From the NCBI GenBank assembly GCA_949130495.1, contig OX422207.1, positions 834,432,073-834,496,072 on the forward strand: 64,000 nt of DNA, written 5' to 3'. Position 1 is the first letter of the stretch, and each line of letters begins with the position of its first letter. The translations under genes were made by a program, and so were the position numbers. The DNA is from Sambucus nigra (lineage: Eukaryota > Streptophyta > Magnoliopsida > Dipsacales > Adoxaceae). The notes beneath the pieces were generated by a model. That model did no database searches and was not told the origin of the DNA. It saw only the letters and a program-made list of their open reading frames with translations. This document shows positions 12,957 through 23,702 of this stretch, in pieces.

Positions 12957-14647
12957 TTTTACATGTACCCTAGAAATCTGGACAACAAAGGATTCGATGT
13001 CCAAAAATTGTCAGGATATATCGCGACGCGACACGACACGGTTGACACAACTGGTCTAAATATTTTTTTTATAAAATCTCTCGAGTGTCTGTTGAGGTAG
13101 TGCCATAGCTTTTCAAAAAGGTCTTGACAAGACTCACAACTTTGAAGTTCAGACGAAAATGAGATTTCGAAGTTTTGGAGGTAAAAAATGCTATTAAAGT
13201 TGGTGACGTGAATAGTGACATGAATAGTGCCAAAATTGGGGATAATTATCTACAACTTTTCCCAAGACTCCATGAGATAAGTATCAGCTCAAATACAACC
13301 AATCAGGGAGAGTCCGATCTCATCCAAATACCCTACCCTAAGCCTATAAATAGGACCCTTATGTTCATTATTTTGAGTAAGAAAAATTAGAAAGCCACCG
13401 TAGAACAATTTTTGGTAGTTTAGTTTGAGATTTTTATTTATATTTGAGGGCCAATAATTGGATCTTTGGTGAGGAATTTTGTCAAGAATATTTGTAAGAC
13501 ACATCATTTGTGAGTTTTTTATTAATGAAAATGGGTATTCATTCTTACAATATTATGATGTCTTCCATTATGCGAGCTTAATTTCTTTACTAGGACTAGG
13601 TGAAATTTATCATGCCTAGTTAATATTATGTGTGGCTTGAATTCTTCTTTGTTTCCGATATGTGCTAAACATTTTAAAATTTCGGTATTCATTTAAAACG
13701 ACACGAGAGTGCATTTTGAACCTTCGACATTGCTTGAAAAAAATCATTTTTTTTTATTTTAAGTATGAGTACTTTTTTATGGATTATACTTTTATTAAAT
13801 TGATTAATAGCCCATGCTTAAAGACTATATTTTGAAATTTAAAAGTGAACTTTTTAGGGGAATAGGGATTTTAGGCATCTAAATTTAGAGACGTTAAATT
13901 TTTTTTTGGGGGTTTTCGAATTAAATACGACGAGAGTCGGTTTAATTTGAGTTATAAAATCTGGAATGACAAATTTAGATTATTGAACAGTGTTAGTTAA
14001 ACGTGATAAATGGATCCAATGTCCTAGTGTTCACACTCCCTTGATTATATCTCTTGTAGTTATATTTTTTTGTGTGTTTGCTTAGCTTAATATTAATTCT
14101 CATCTCCAAACCCATTTCGTCTAGTTGGACAGTCACAATAATTTTTAATGAAAAAAATTGATAAATTCTCGTGAGTTCAACCCGTATTTGCACTCGCTAT
14201 TCTATAATAAACATACTTGCGGTATTTTATAAAATTGAAAAACAGTAATACTTCCCACTTGACTCCTGAACCATGATTAAAGTTTTTCTACCCAATTTTT
14301 AGCTCGAAATGCCTCAAAACGCCTTACGCTCTCACGGGTAGTGCAACGGTGCTCCTATCCTTTCTAATTCGCGACTCGCAGACCCCTATGAGCCTAATCT
14401 AACACGACTCACTATGATACAACAACAATCAACCCATACGCGTCTGGGGTGCGATGACCTCTCTCTTTCTTCTAAAAACTCACCCGACCTCGTAAAGAGG
14501 GTCCGATGCTCTCCTCATTTCCATTTTCCTCACATTGTGCACAAATGATCGAAATAATTAGGGATCATCCCCATCGGTAAGTGGGACATCTCGAGGCTCA
14601 TAATGAATGATGTGAATAAAATCATCGGGGTGCCCAATATCCTCACA
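12957..14647. other. Spacer with a possible promoter, otherwise unassigned
   Basis: AT-rich, no gene recognised. Around 14165-14235 the minus strand has a segment resembling a common plant repeat (CGCAAGTATG ... GGGTTGAACTCACGAG), possibly the outer part of the Gypsy remnant that follows. 13000-13520 looks like an LTR or promoter region (see 13343). Confidence 0.4.
13343..13354 (+). promoter_or_regulatory. Candidate TATA box CCTATAAATAGG
   Basis: Strong plant-type TATA element on the plus strand in a stretch with no downstream ORF of note. It could be the core promoter of a solo or truncated LTR. On the minus strand the same palindrome also reads as a TATA box, so direction is uncertain. Confidence 0.35.
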
Positions 14648-15184
14648 TCAACCTTGGCCTGAGCTTGAGAAATCATCTCGGTGAAGATTGGGAGGGCATG
14701 TTAAAAATAGGTGTCTCTTAACTTTTGGAATGCTTGGGTCGGGCTCTAAATCGAATGATACTCGAGTCCTCTCCTCGATCGCATCCGAGAAATCAAGTGG
14801 CATGGGTGGATGGTCACAAATAAGGAATTGGTCTATCCTATCCTTCCATTCCCTCTCTTCTAAGTGACTATACGAGTCCAATAGTGATTGGACTTCAACG
14901 ACGAGGATCTCATCCACCGACCCGAATTCTTTTTCAAAATCTTCTAGGCTTATATCTCCCAATTCTCTCTCTTACGCAATCTCTGAATCCTCTCTCTTGA
15001 TCTCGCCTATGTGCTCTCTCTTGCCCTTAACAACAATCACTAAACATGCCTCCTCTACCTTTCGCTCCACGTCGGAGTTATCGCTATCACTCAATGTAAC
15101 AAGACATACCCCTAACGTCTCTCTCGTGTGATTCCTCTTTACGTGCCTATGTACTGTCACTTCCATAAGATCTGTTTCTCTCAA
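14648..15184 (-). pseudogene. Gypsy polyprotein, protease-to-RT linker remnant
   Basis: Minus-strand open pieces (15184-14972 and 14962-14648) follow the protease remnant in the same direction. They are rich in Glu/Asp with phrases such as ISLEDFEKEFGS and DLEPDPSIPKVKRHLFLTCP, resembling the acidic linker between protease and reverse transcriptase in Athila/Tat-type Gypsy elements. No RT motif follows before the sequence becomes unrecognisable, so the element is truncated at its 3' side. Confidence 0.5.
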
Positions 15185-15311
15185 TTCACCCTCATCCCCC
15201 CATTGCGAGTATTAATCAATGCATTAGTTGTAGCTAAGAATGGGTGTCCAAGTATCACAGGAACATGATTACTCGAGAGGGCGGAGGGCTCCTAGTCCTA
15301 AATGACAAAAT

Positions 15312-15770
15312 CTATCGAGAAGTAGGAAGTGTCAACTTGGACCATAAGGTCCTCAACGACCCCTTAGGCATCTTCACAGAACGATCCACTAATTGTATGT
15401 TCATCTTTGTGGGATTAAGGTGCCCCAAGTCTAGTTGTCTATAGATGGAGTAGGGGATAATGTTAACACTCGCCCTTAGATCTATTAACGCTCTCTCAAT
15501 TCGATTCTTTCCCATGATGAACGAAATGGTCAGTGAACCCGGATCTTTGAATTTTGGTGGAAGGTCACTCAGCAATACTGAGCTGACGTTCTGTGCTAGG
15601 AACACATTTATCTTTACCTTTAGCCTACGCTTCACCATGAGTAAGTTCTTAAGAAACTTAGCATATGCGAGAATTTGATTTATGGTCTCGAGAAAAGGTA
15701 AATTAATCTTTACTTGCTTGAGAACGTCTAGGAAATCATCACGGGAGGTCTCTTTGGAGTAAGAGACCAA
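15312..15770 (-). pseudogene. Gypsy retrotransposon aspartic protease remnant
   Basis: 152 open codons on the minus strand. Typical order for Athila/Tat-like Gypsy: LPPKFKDPGSLTISFIMG, then ERALIDLRASVNIIPYSIYR, then LVDRSVKMPKG. The catalytic loop normally reads D-L-G-A-S-V-N; here Gly is Arg (DLRASVN), so the enzyme would be inactive. Upstream in the same direction come the gag pieces, downstream the acidic linker. No start codon is implied; this is part of a polyprotein. Confidence 0.85.
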
Positions 15771-16065
15771 TCATTGAGGGTATGGGGGCAGCAATGGGGG
15801 GTTTCACAACCACCTCGAGATTGATTGTATCGCTATTTGCACTCTTTTTTAAGGGGACATTTTCAATCTCTTTCAAGCCAGGCGAAATCTCCTTGTCATT
15901 CTGCTCATCGTGAGGGGAAGGTGACAAGTCGACTACTCTCCCACTACATAGAGTCGTAATTGCACTAAAATTGTTCTTGGTTTTCTTTGAAGGTGGAGGT
16001 GACACCATATTGACCTTGAGGAGGTCATTGGCCTTGGGCGAGGAACTTACCCTTCTCTTGGACAC
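15739..16065 (-). pseudogene. Gypsy gag-protease linker remnant
   Basis: Lys/Ser/Pro-rich minus-strand frame containing SAITTLCSGRVVD, matching the A-I-T-L-R-S-G-[KR]-V motif that lies before the protease in Athila/Tat elements. It is in a different frame from the protease over a short overlap, implying a frameshift. Confidence 0.65.
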
Positions 16066-16286
16066 TTAACCTAGATTGTATCTTAGAGATCGATGCCTTT
16101 AAGTAGGAGAATGTTTGAGCATTTTGGGCATTGATTGCTGACTAGTTTTCATAAATTGGGCCAAAGTGTCCTCGAGACTCCTCCGCAATGGGGTAATATA
16201 AGGTCCGGGGGGAGGAACTTGCATAGGTGAAGCTTGTGGAAATGGTGGGGGTTATGGTGGATGTTGGGCAACATGTGAATTTGGGT

Positions 16287-17345
16287 TCATTGTCGCATTT
16301 GGTTGCCCATAATTGAAACCATGATGGTTCTGCCATGAAGAATTATAATTTTTTTGTGAGGGCCATTAATATTACCCTTAAATTCACCTACCACTTCCAC
16401 TTGCTCTTGGAGCATCACTTTGTAAGCGGGTATAGTCGGACATTCCTTCGTTGAATGTCCCGCCTCACAAATAGCATACGCCTCATCTTTACTTGCTCTA
16501 ATGGAGATGGATATGTCTCGCCCCCAGGCCTCGACCACGTCCTCTAACCTCTTTGCTAGTTGATTAATTTGAAGTTTTAGTTTGGCTTCCTTATCCAATT
16601 AATAGAGTCCGAATGCATAAGGAGTTGTGGACATTTGTTTAGGCTTGGGTTGGGTAATTGGGTTCGATGTGTCCCACACATGAGTAGTCTCGGAGGCGTA
16701 CTTAAAGTAGGTCTAGTCATCATTCGCATCTAAGCCTAAGAACTCTCCCTTAAACATGGTCTCAACGAGTTATTTGGAAGTTAAGCTTAGCCCATGTTGG
16801 AGGTAGGAGATGAGTATCCATTTCTCAAACCCTTGGTGTGTGCATATATTGACTAACTCATTGAAACACTCCCAAAATTGATCAAAAGGCTCGTTCTCAT
16901 TTTGTCTAAATGTCTGAATTTGAGCCCTCATCGAATTGGTCCTATGTGCGGGAAAGAACTTTTGGAGAACCTTGGCCTGCATATCCCTCCAAGTGGCTAT
17001 CGAGTACGGTGCTAGTGCTCAAAACCAGGTCTTAGCCTTATCCTTCAGGGAGATAAGTAAAAGCTTGAGATGCACTACATCTTGAGTGCATGCTTGGTCT
17101 TCGAAAGTCTCGCACGCTTCCTCGAACTCTCGAATATGGAGGTAGGGCTTTTTCGACTCCATACTGTGGAATGTTGGAAGAACCTGGTCCATCCTATTTC
17201 TAAAACAAAACTGCCCTGCATTATACGAGAGTATAATGCATCCCGGAGTTTCGGTTCTCTCGGGATAAAATAGGTCTCTTATAGGGCGATATGGAAAATC
17301 TCCCTCATAAGTCCCCAAACTACCTTGATCATACATTACATTGAA
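16287..17345 (-). pseudogene. Gypsy Gag remnant
   Basis: Minus-strand Gag (Retrotrans_gag type) in broken frames. 17290-17019: DLFYP, then KPYLHIREFEEACETF and LKLLLISLKDKAKTWF. 16982-16770: LQKFFPAHRTNSMRAQIQTF and ENEPFDQFWECFNELVNICT. 16598-16287: coiled LKLQINQLAKRLEDVVEAW and a knuckle-like ICEAGHSTKECP lacking its first Cys. Several stops and frame changes. At 17345 homology ends where the inverted Tat pol fragment begins. Confidence 0.82.
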
Positions 17346-17349
17346 TAAA

Positions 17350-19014
17350 AGAGAGACCATCTGCAAGACCTGGAAAAGATGTTTGAAGTTATCAGGTATT
17401 ATAGGATGAAACTTAACGCTGCCAAATGTTCTTTCGGAGTACAATCTAAGAAGTTCATGGGCTACTTGGTAAGCTAAAGGCGGATATAAGCAAACCCTGA
17501 CCAGATAGAGGCGATTAACATTCTTTAGCCATAAAAATTGGTTCGAGATGTTCAAAATTTGACTGAAATGTTAGCTGCGCCCAATCACTTAATTTTTAAA
17601 TCTTTTGAGAAGTGTAGACCATTATTTCATCCCTTGAAGAAAGAAAATTGGCTGACTTAGCAAGGGCAATGCTCGAAGGAACTTAAAGAAGTCAAATCCT
17701 ATTTAAGATGACCACCTCTACTTGTGGTCCTAAATCTTATAGATCCAGTCTATTTATATCTCGTAGTGTCTGACCATGTAGTTAGCTCAGCCTTAATGTG
17801 TGAAAAGGAAGGGCATGAAATCTGATCTATTATGTTAGTAAGACGACGTTGGATGTTAAAAAATTCTACCTTCCTTTAAAAAAGTTAGCATTCTCTCTAG
17901 GCATTGCTTCAAGGAAGTTAAAGCACTACTTAGAAGCCCGCTCGATTATAATTATCACTTATTTCCCTCTCAAAGAAGTCCTCAGAAAGGCTGACCTCTC
18001 GAGAGGGATGTCCAAATGGTTAGTGGATATGGGTAGGTTCAACATCCATTATTAATCTAGGAATGCAAGAAAAGGACCAGTGTTAGCAAATCTCATCACT
18101 GAGTTCACTAGAGGTTAGGAACCTGACAAAGGAAAAATCGTCAACTAAAAAACTAGTGAAGAACTTAACCAAGTCAACAAGTGCACACTTTACGTCAATG
18201 CATCCTCAAACTAAAAAGTGTAAGGATTAGGAATCATCCTTATGACTCTAGAAAAAACTATGAGCGAGCAGATGATTAGGCTTATCTTTGAAGCATCCAA
18301 CAATGACGTCGAATATGAGGCTCTCATCATCGGATTTAAAAAGTCCTTATCTTTTGGCAGGAGTCACTTTAATGTCTTATGCGACTCAAGGATGGTATCT
18401 AATCAAGTATCAGGAGACTATAATGCGATAGATGAATTCATGTCAATATACTTGCAGGGCATCCATAGCCTGATCGCCCATTTTAAAAAAGTTTAAATTA
18501 ACCAAGTTCCATGAGGAAATAATATCCATGCAAAAAATCTAGATACTTTGGGTTCAACAGTTGACTTCGATCTCAAGAGAACAATTAAATTGGATTACCT
18601 TGCCCAACCAAGCATCATGAAGGTGAAGGCCACCGTGTAATTTCTTGACATCTAGAAGGCTCCCAACTGGATGGACCCAATCATAGCATACTTATAAGAG
18701 GATGTACTGCATTTCGATAAAAAGCAGGCCCATTAGATCATGGTTAAAGTTAATTGATTTTACTTATCGCGTGAGGGTAAGCTTTACAAGAGATCATTCA
18801 CAGGCCCATATCTCCAATGCATGCACCCAAGTGACGTTGAGAAAGTCCAATTTGAGTTGCATGACGAAATATGTGGACTCGATCATAGCGTACTCACAAG
18901 AGGATACACTGTCTATAGATAAAATCAGGCCCATTATATCGAGGTGAAAGCTGGTCGATTTTATTTATCACATGAGGGTAGATTTACAAGCAATTTTTCA
19001 CAGGCCCATATGAT
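17350..19014 (+). pseudogene. Tat-lineage Gypsy pol remnant (RT end, RNH, aRNH, IN start)
   Basis: Plus strand, many stops. Domains in order: C-terminal RT/thumb at 17352-17490 (DHLQDLEKMFEVI, LNAAKCSFGV, KKFMGYLVS); Gypsy RNase H at 17610-18053 (RPLFHPLKK, LYLVVSDHVVSSAL, ASRKLKHYLEA); a second RNase H typical of the Tat/Ogre/Retand lineage at 18182-18496 (LYVNASSN, NNDVEYEALIIGFK, LCDSRMVSNQV); integrase zinc region at 18670-18870 (GKLYKRSFTGPYLQCMHPSD, ELHDEICG). The first catalytic Asp of the second RNase H is Asn (YVNAS for YVDGS). The RT palm and integrase core are missing. Inactive. Confidence 0.85.
18688..19014 (+). repeat. Internal tandem duplication in the Tat pol remnant
   Basis: 18688-18815 and 18885-19014 are diverged direct repeats (both hold ATCATAGC, AAGAGGAT, CAGGCCCATTA, ATGATTTTA-like and TTCACAGGCCCATAT blocks), so the start of the integrase region is present twice. 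Period about 197 bp. Confidence 0.75.
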
Positions 19015-20079
19015 ATGAATATTAAAAGACAGCGAGATATAAGCGTTAAAAGATAAGGAGATAATTAAAGCATTTACGAGAAATCAATAGTCTAACGAGA
19101 AATGATATCACAAAAATAGATCTTTTCATTAACAAAAAAGGACGTGAGACCAATGACTTACAATGAAGCTGTGAGACCAATAACCCTTATTAGAATCAGG
19201 GAGGTTACCTACCAGCACCCTGTTTGCCTTTCTCGCATTCAGGTAGAAGGTGTTATCATTTGTTTTTACCTACAAATAGCAGTTTCTAATCTCTGGGATC
19301 CCTATCTAAGTCTGATATAACTCATTAATCTTGTGAACCCCATTCACAATCCTCTAAGTATTTGGGGTGCATTAGGCGGGCACTACTTTGAAATATTCAC
19401 AAAATTCTAAAAATAATTGATTTGGAGGGAAAGTAATGCCTCCCTAAGTGACTTCCCTCAACGTAATAACAGTCATCAGGTTCCTCAATGCACTCCATCA
19501 CTACCCAATCGGGGATATCAAACCACTTCCTAAACTCTCTAATAAACCTCTCACTCATCGTATAAACCATTTTTCTAAACTTGCGAAGAAAAAATGATAA
19601 ATAATTTGAAGAATGTCGCCTGAAAGAGTTAAAGAAAATAACAAAGGGAGAGAAAGAGGAGACTTACAGGTGAAGAAGAATGTTAATAGATTTGAATGTT
19701 CTTGAATAATGATTGAGTGAGGATGAAAAATAGTGGTAGGAAAGTCTTTGAATTGTTTGGTTCAACTTTAGAGGAGTTTCATCATTTGGAACAAGACATG
19801 ATATGATGATTGACACGCACGTCCTTGCCTATTAGCCTCCTCAGTTCTAAATTACCATCATACCCCTGAAATATCAGGACAAATTACAAGCGTGCCCTCC
19901 AGGTTCAATAAGCATAATACATTTGATTGTCATATAAAAAATTACAAGTGTCATTACTCTCCGATCTCATCTTCAACAGTCGATCAAACACCACTACCGA
20001 TAAGCGTCAAAATCATCTGAAGATCAAACCTCTCCACCCCATTCAGGTCACAAATCTTTGGGAGCAATTATGGGGGAAC
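19015..20079. other. Probable 3' untranslated interior of the Tat element
   Basis: No recognisable protein. It lies between the truncated integrase and the putative PPT/LTR start (TGGGGGAAC at 20071). The integrase core must be deleted, as only about 1 kb separates them. No other feature seen. Confidence 0.4.
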
Positions 20080-20248
20080 TATCTGTCCAAAGAGGAAACA
20101 TTGACAAGTGTCTGACAACATTGATAAACGATTATAGCTTGAAGATAAGAACAAAAGGGGGTCTGATCATCATAAATCTCGAGCCTAAATTTACTCGACC
20201 AGATCGTAGCTGCATCCAAAGGCCACAAAATCCTACACGACTCATTAT
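20080..20248 (+). repeat. Tat-type LTR, segment 1 (interrupted)
   Basis: Follows a G-rich tract (20071-20077). The LTR is then cut by the CACTA element; it appears to resume at 35356 and, after element B, at 45617. Joined order: leader with ATCTGTCCAAAG, then a TATA-like CTCTATAAAATT and CTACCCTCAGG (35370-35400), CCTCGTGGAAG (35446), then GTTGCGTGATTTTAC (45637). This order recalls Tat-group LTR ends, where a CCGTGGA...CCGAACCACGTAAAT...GTGTGATT run precedes the terminus. Boundaries are inferred. Confidence 0.5.
20246..20248. repeat. CACTA target duplication TAT (left)
   Basis: Three bases before CACTACAAG, repeated at 35353-35355. A 3-bp footprint is diagnostic of CACTA (En/Spm) transposons. 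Confidence 0.88.
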
Positions 20249-20440
20249 CACTACAAGAAAAAATATCATTTATGTCAGTTTGAAAATTAACGTTATGTCA
20301 GACAAATAGAAAATGACATAAATGATTTTTTATAATATACATTTATGTCAGTTCAACTTTGAAGGTATATTTTTATCTCAATTTAATTAAAATATGAGAT
20401 AAATTGTAGTTTTAGTTATCTTCAACTTAAGTTGAAATTG
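20249..20440 (+). repeat. CACTA left TIR and subterminal repeats
   Basis: TIR of about 13 bp, then several ATTTATGTCAGTT or inverted GACATAAAT units and degenerate ATYTCAATTT units. These are the presumed transposase binding sites. Confidence 0.85.
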
Positions 20441-21258
20441 AGATAAATGAAAACAAGTCGCGGGCCTTTTTTTTTAGCCTTCCCGCCTATAGAGTTACTC
20501 CTCTCCATTCCATCTCTATTACGGTTTCATCTATTCCCTCTCTCTCTCTCTCTAAGGCACTATGTCCTCTCCTCTGTCTCTCCTCTGCAGCGCCTCATCT
20601 CATTATCTTCCACTGCACACCATCTCCTCATCATCTATGTCGCCACAGTCTCTCGGCAGCTGCTATATGACCTAATGTTGGTACGAGTTTTACTTTTTTT
20701 CATTATTTATTTATTTTAGTTATGATTGTTTACAAGAGGTTAAGTTTTGATGTTTTCATTATATATTTAAAAATATGTTAGGAATGTTTAAAAAAATGTT
20801 GTAGGATTACAAGTTAATTGAACATTATAAATATTGGTTGGGTATTATTATTTTAGGGCTTCAAATTATTTGGTACTTGGTACTGTTATTTGTTAATGGT
20901 GATTGAGTATCGTTAGTTAGGAGCTTGAATTAATTAGGTATTGTTACTATTGATTTGGTATTGCTGATATTGATTGAGTGTTAGTGTTTACATCTTGAAA
21001 TTAATTTGACATTAAAAATATTGAGGGAGTGGTGTTATTTCGTTTTAAAATAAATTTGGTATTGTTAATGATGGTCGGGTGTTTTTATTTAGGGCTTGAA
21101 GCTAATTGGGCATATATATAATTGTTAATGTTGATTGGGTATTGTAGTTTGTATGTACAATTTTATAATGTATATACAAATTTTTGAAATATACACATGA
21201 TTTTTTTATAATATAAAAGTGTCATGTTTGGGTAATCCCATGCGGTGAGGGTTCTTAG
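20441..21258 (+). other. Possible captured 5' region, unassigned
   Basis: Begins with a C/T-rich stretch like a plant 5' leader (CTCTCTCTCTC at 20541) and an open frame 20447-20719 of 90 codons, Leu/Ser-rich with no recognised domain; a GT donor-like site follows at about 20679. It could be the promoter and first exon of a captured or transposon gene, but there is no homology I can name. Confidence 0.3.
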
Positions 21259-21384
21259 AGCCCGTTTGGCAATCCAATTCCAAGGCTTGGAATTGGAATT
21301 GGAAGGCCAATTTCAATTCCGTGGAATTAAAATTGGCCTTTCAATTCCATTTCCATAGCTTGAAATTGGATTGCCAAACGGACA
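21259..21384. mobile_element. Small hairpin MITE
   Basis: Near-perfect 126-bp palindrome with ends CCCGTTTGGCAATCCAATT and inverse. CTTAG occurs on both flanks (21254-21258, 21385-21389). The CCCGTTTGGC terminus is common in plant hAT-type MITEs, whose duplications are 8 bp; only five flanking bases agree, so the superfamily is uncertain. Nested in the CACTA element. Confidence 0.7.
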
Positions 21385-21895
21385 CTTAGTGTCTAAACAA
21401 TTATGTACAAACAAAAAATAGTGGCCAAGAACAAAAATAATATATTATCCCCGAGCTCTTCTAATTTTCTATTTTTTTTAAATTGAATTGGTCTTTATAG
21501 AGCTTAATTTCTAAAGATACGAAATCTCATATCTCAAGGCTTTCAGTGGATGTTTCTTAGCGGTTAATTGACAAATAAACTAATACCATTACAGGGGGGT
21601 GTTAGATGCACACGATGTTAAGAAAAGTGAGAAGTGATACTATATTATCAAATTATGTGGTGTTCTTTATGAAAATTCATGTTTTTAGTGAAATTTTTAT
21701 TTGTGAAGTGAAGAGGTTTGATTTGCTTAATTTTGGTATATCTTGCATATGAAATAATATGCACTATGTAGGAACAACAACTATTATATAGTTTCATAGT
21801 CTTGGATTTTATAATAATGAGAACATACACCTGTACCTCTGTGATGATTGTATATGTCCATAAATGTATGTGTACGAAGCAAAATATGATCAAAC

Positions 21896-21900
21896 AAGTG
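21896..21900. repeat. TRIM target duplication AAGTG (left)
   Basis: Exact match to 23698-23702. Confidence 0.88.
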
Positions 21901-23697
21901 TGATGTGAATCAAGAATGCGGAAGCTTTACTATTACACTACACACCAAGTAAATACACAAAATTAAACTAAATTAAAAAGAGTTTCTTTCTCTCTCTAAA
22001 TTATTTTATCAATACTCAAGTCTCCTTACAAATGAAGGCCAATGGCCTATTTATAGGAAAGATTAGCTTGCTAACCAAGCTAAGATCCTAACGACTAAAA
22101 AGGGCAACTGATAACTAAAATTGACTAGTTAGCCCCAATCATATTTGAAAACTAATTATAAACTAAAAATAAAAAAATTACAATAATATCCTAAACTAAA
22201 AATATAAAAAAAGATAGTATTATCCCAGGAGCACAACCACGCGCCACGTGTCAGCAATATATATCATCATCCCCATCTTCGAAAAAGCTCTTCCGCGAGG
22301 GTGTAGGGTGACTCATTAATGCCACATGATATGAAACAAGAAAAGCTTGGGACCTCAATCAAACTCAATCAAAAGTGGGCACCCCAACTGGAATTAGTCC
22401 CATGTGTATGAACCTCATTAATAATGGGTCTAAAAAGCCCAAATCCCGACGATGTCCCTCTACGAAATCCGAGCAACCAAAAATTGACGACCATATTCGC
22501 ATTCTCGACATCACAAGCACATGATTGCTACTTTGTGTGGTGGACCCTTGAATCTGATCGGACGATAACTCATGACTGCACCTTTGCGAGTACAATAACA
22601 AAACAAGCGGATTGAAGACGGTGACATTCCGAAAAGCCGGACCCAAAAATGGAAAATAGTCAGAAATGGATCCCAAATGGAATGCATTTTTCATGGAAGT
22701 CTTGAGTTGTGTCACAAATAGGTCATAAGATCAATTTTGATCGGATTTGTGGACAAATAGGGGGTGGGGGGGATTGGATCGGAGTAGGGAAGCCCATTTT
22801 TGTTGGGTTTGATCATGGTTGGACATTAATGAGTGGGGAAAGGGGAAAATAGGGTAAAAATAAGGATGAGGCAGATTAGGGGAAAATTGGGGAAGGGTTT
22901 AGTGTTAGGGCTTGTCGGTGGGGTTTAAATAGGGATGGGGGAGGGCAGTGGGGTGGTGTTTGGATAGCTATGGTTAAGGTTCTTTGGGCAGGGCAGTAGG
23001 GCGGCTGAGAGGGTTTTGAATAGGGGAAGAGATGATGGTTTTGGGGATCCGATGGTGGTGGTTGTGTGGCGGTAGGAGATGGAGGTGGAGGAAGGTGATG
23101 GTGGAGGTTGGGGATGGAGGAGGCTAAAAGGGTAGGTATACCCCCGTTTAGCAGTGATTGAATTTAGGGTTTCCATCCATCCGATTCCTATTTGGAAATT
23201 TATCAATCCACCTGATTGAAGGGTTGCCCAAGTTGGAATCTTAACTCGATACCCACTTCATGCACCACGAAAAACATCAAGAACAAATGCATCTCAATGC
23301 TAAGAACAAACGCAACTCTAATACCAATTGATGTGAATAAAGAAGGCAGGAGCGTTACTATTACACTACACACCAACTAAATACACCAAATAAAACTAAA
23401 CTAAAAAGAGTTTCTTTCTCTCTATATATTCTTTTATCAATATTCAAGTCTCCTTAAAAATGAAGGCCAAGGGCCTATTTATAGGAGAGATTAGCTTGCT
23501 AACCAAGCTAAGATCCAAAAAGACTAAAAATGGCAACTAATAACTAAAATTGACTATTTAGCCCCAATCATATTCGAAAACTAATTAAACACTAAAAATA
23601 AAAGAAAATGACAATAATATCCTAAAATAAAAATAGAAAAAAAGATAAACTTCTCCCAGGACCATAACCACGCACCACGTGTCACCAATATACATCA
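21901..23697 (-). mobile_element. TRIM-like small LTR retrotransposon inside the CACTA element
   Basis: 1797 bp: direct repeats 21901-22266 (366 bp) and 23329-23697 (369 bp), both TGATGTGAAT...ATCA, with perfect 5-bp TSD AAGTG. The minus strand has a PBS TGGTATTAGAGT (23315-23326), two bases from the LTR, and a purine tract ATGGGGATGA next to the left LTR, so it runs right to left. Each LTR holds a TATA box CCTATAAATAGG on the minus strand (about 22048-22059 and 23476-23487). The 1.06-kb interior has only short minus frames (116 and 93 codons), none retroviral. Non-autonomous; the PBS suggests a Copia-type helper. Confidence 0.9.
22267..23328 (-). other. Interior of the TRIM-like element
   Basis: No gag-pol motif. 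Minus-strand frames at 22715-22365 (116 codons) and 23206-22925 (93 codons, Pro/Ser/Thr-rich) are unrecognised. The G-rich plus strand at 22740-23130 is unusual for the region and may be transduplicated host sequence. Confidence 0.5.
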
Positions 23698-23702
23698 AAG
23701 TG
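23698..23702. repeat. TRIM target duplication AAGTG (right)
   Basis: Exact match to 21896-21900. Confidence 0.88.

Noticed and set aside
20447..20719. 90-codon ORF near the CACTA left end as a transposase start
   Set aside because: Leu/Ser-rich with CT repeats, no transposase motif; only noted as a possible captured leader.
22365..22715. 116-codon minus ORF in the TRIM interior as a gene
   Set aside because: No recognisable domain or retroviral motif; described only as part of the interior.
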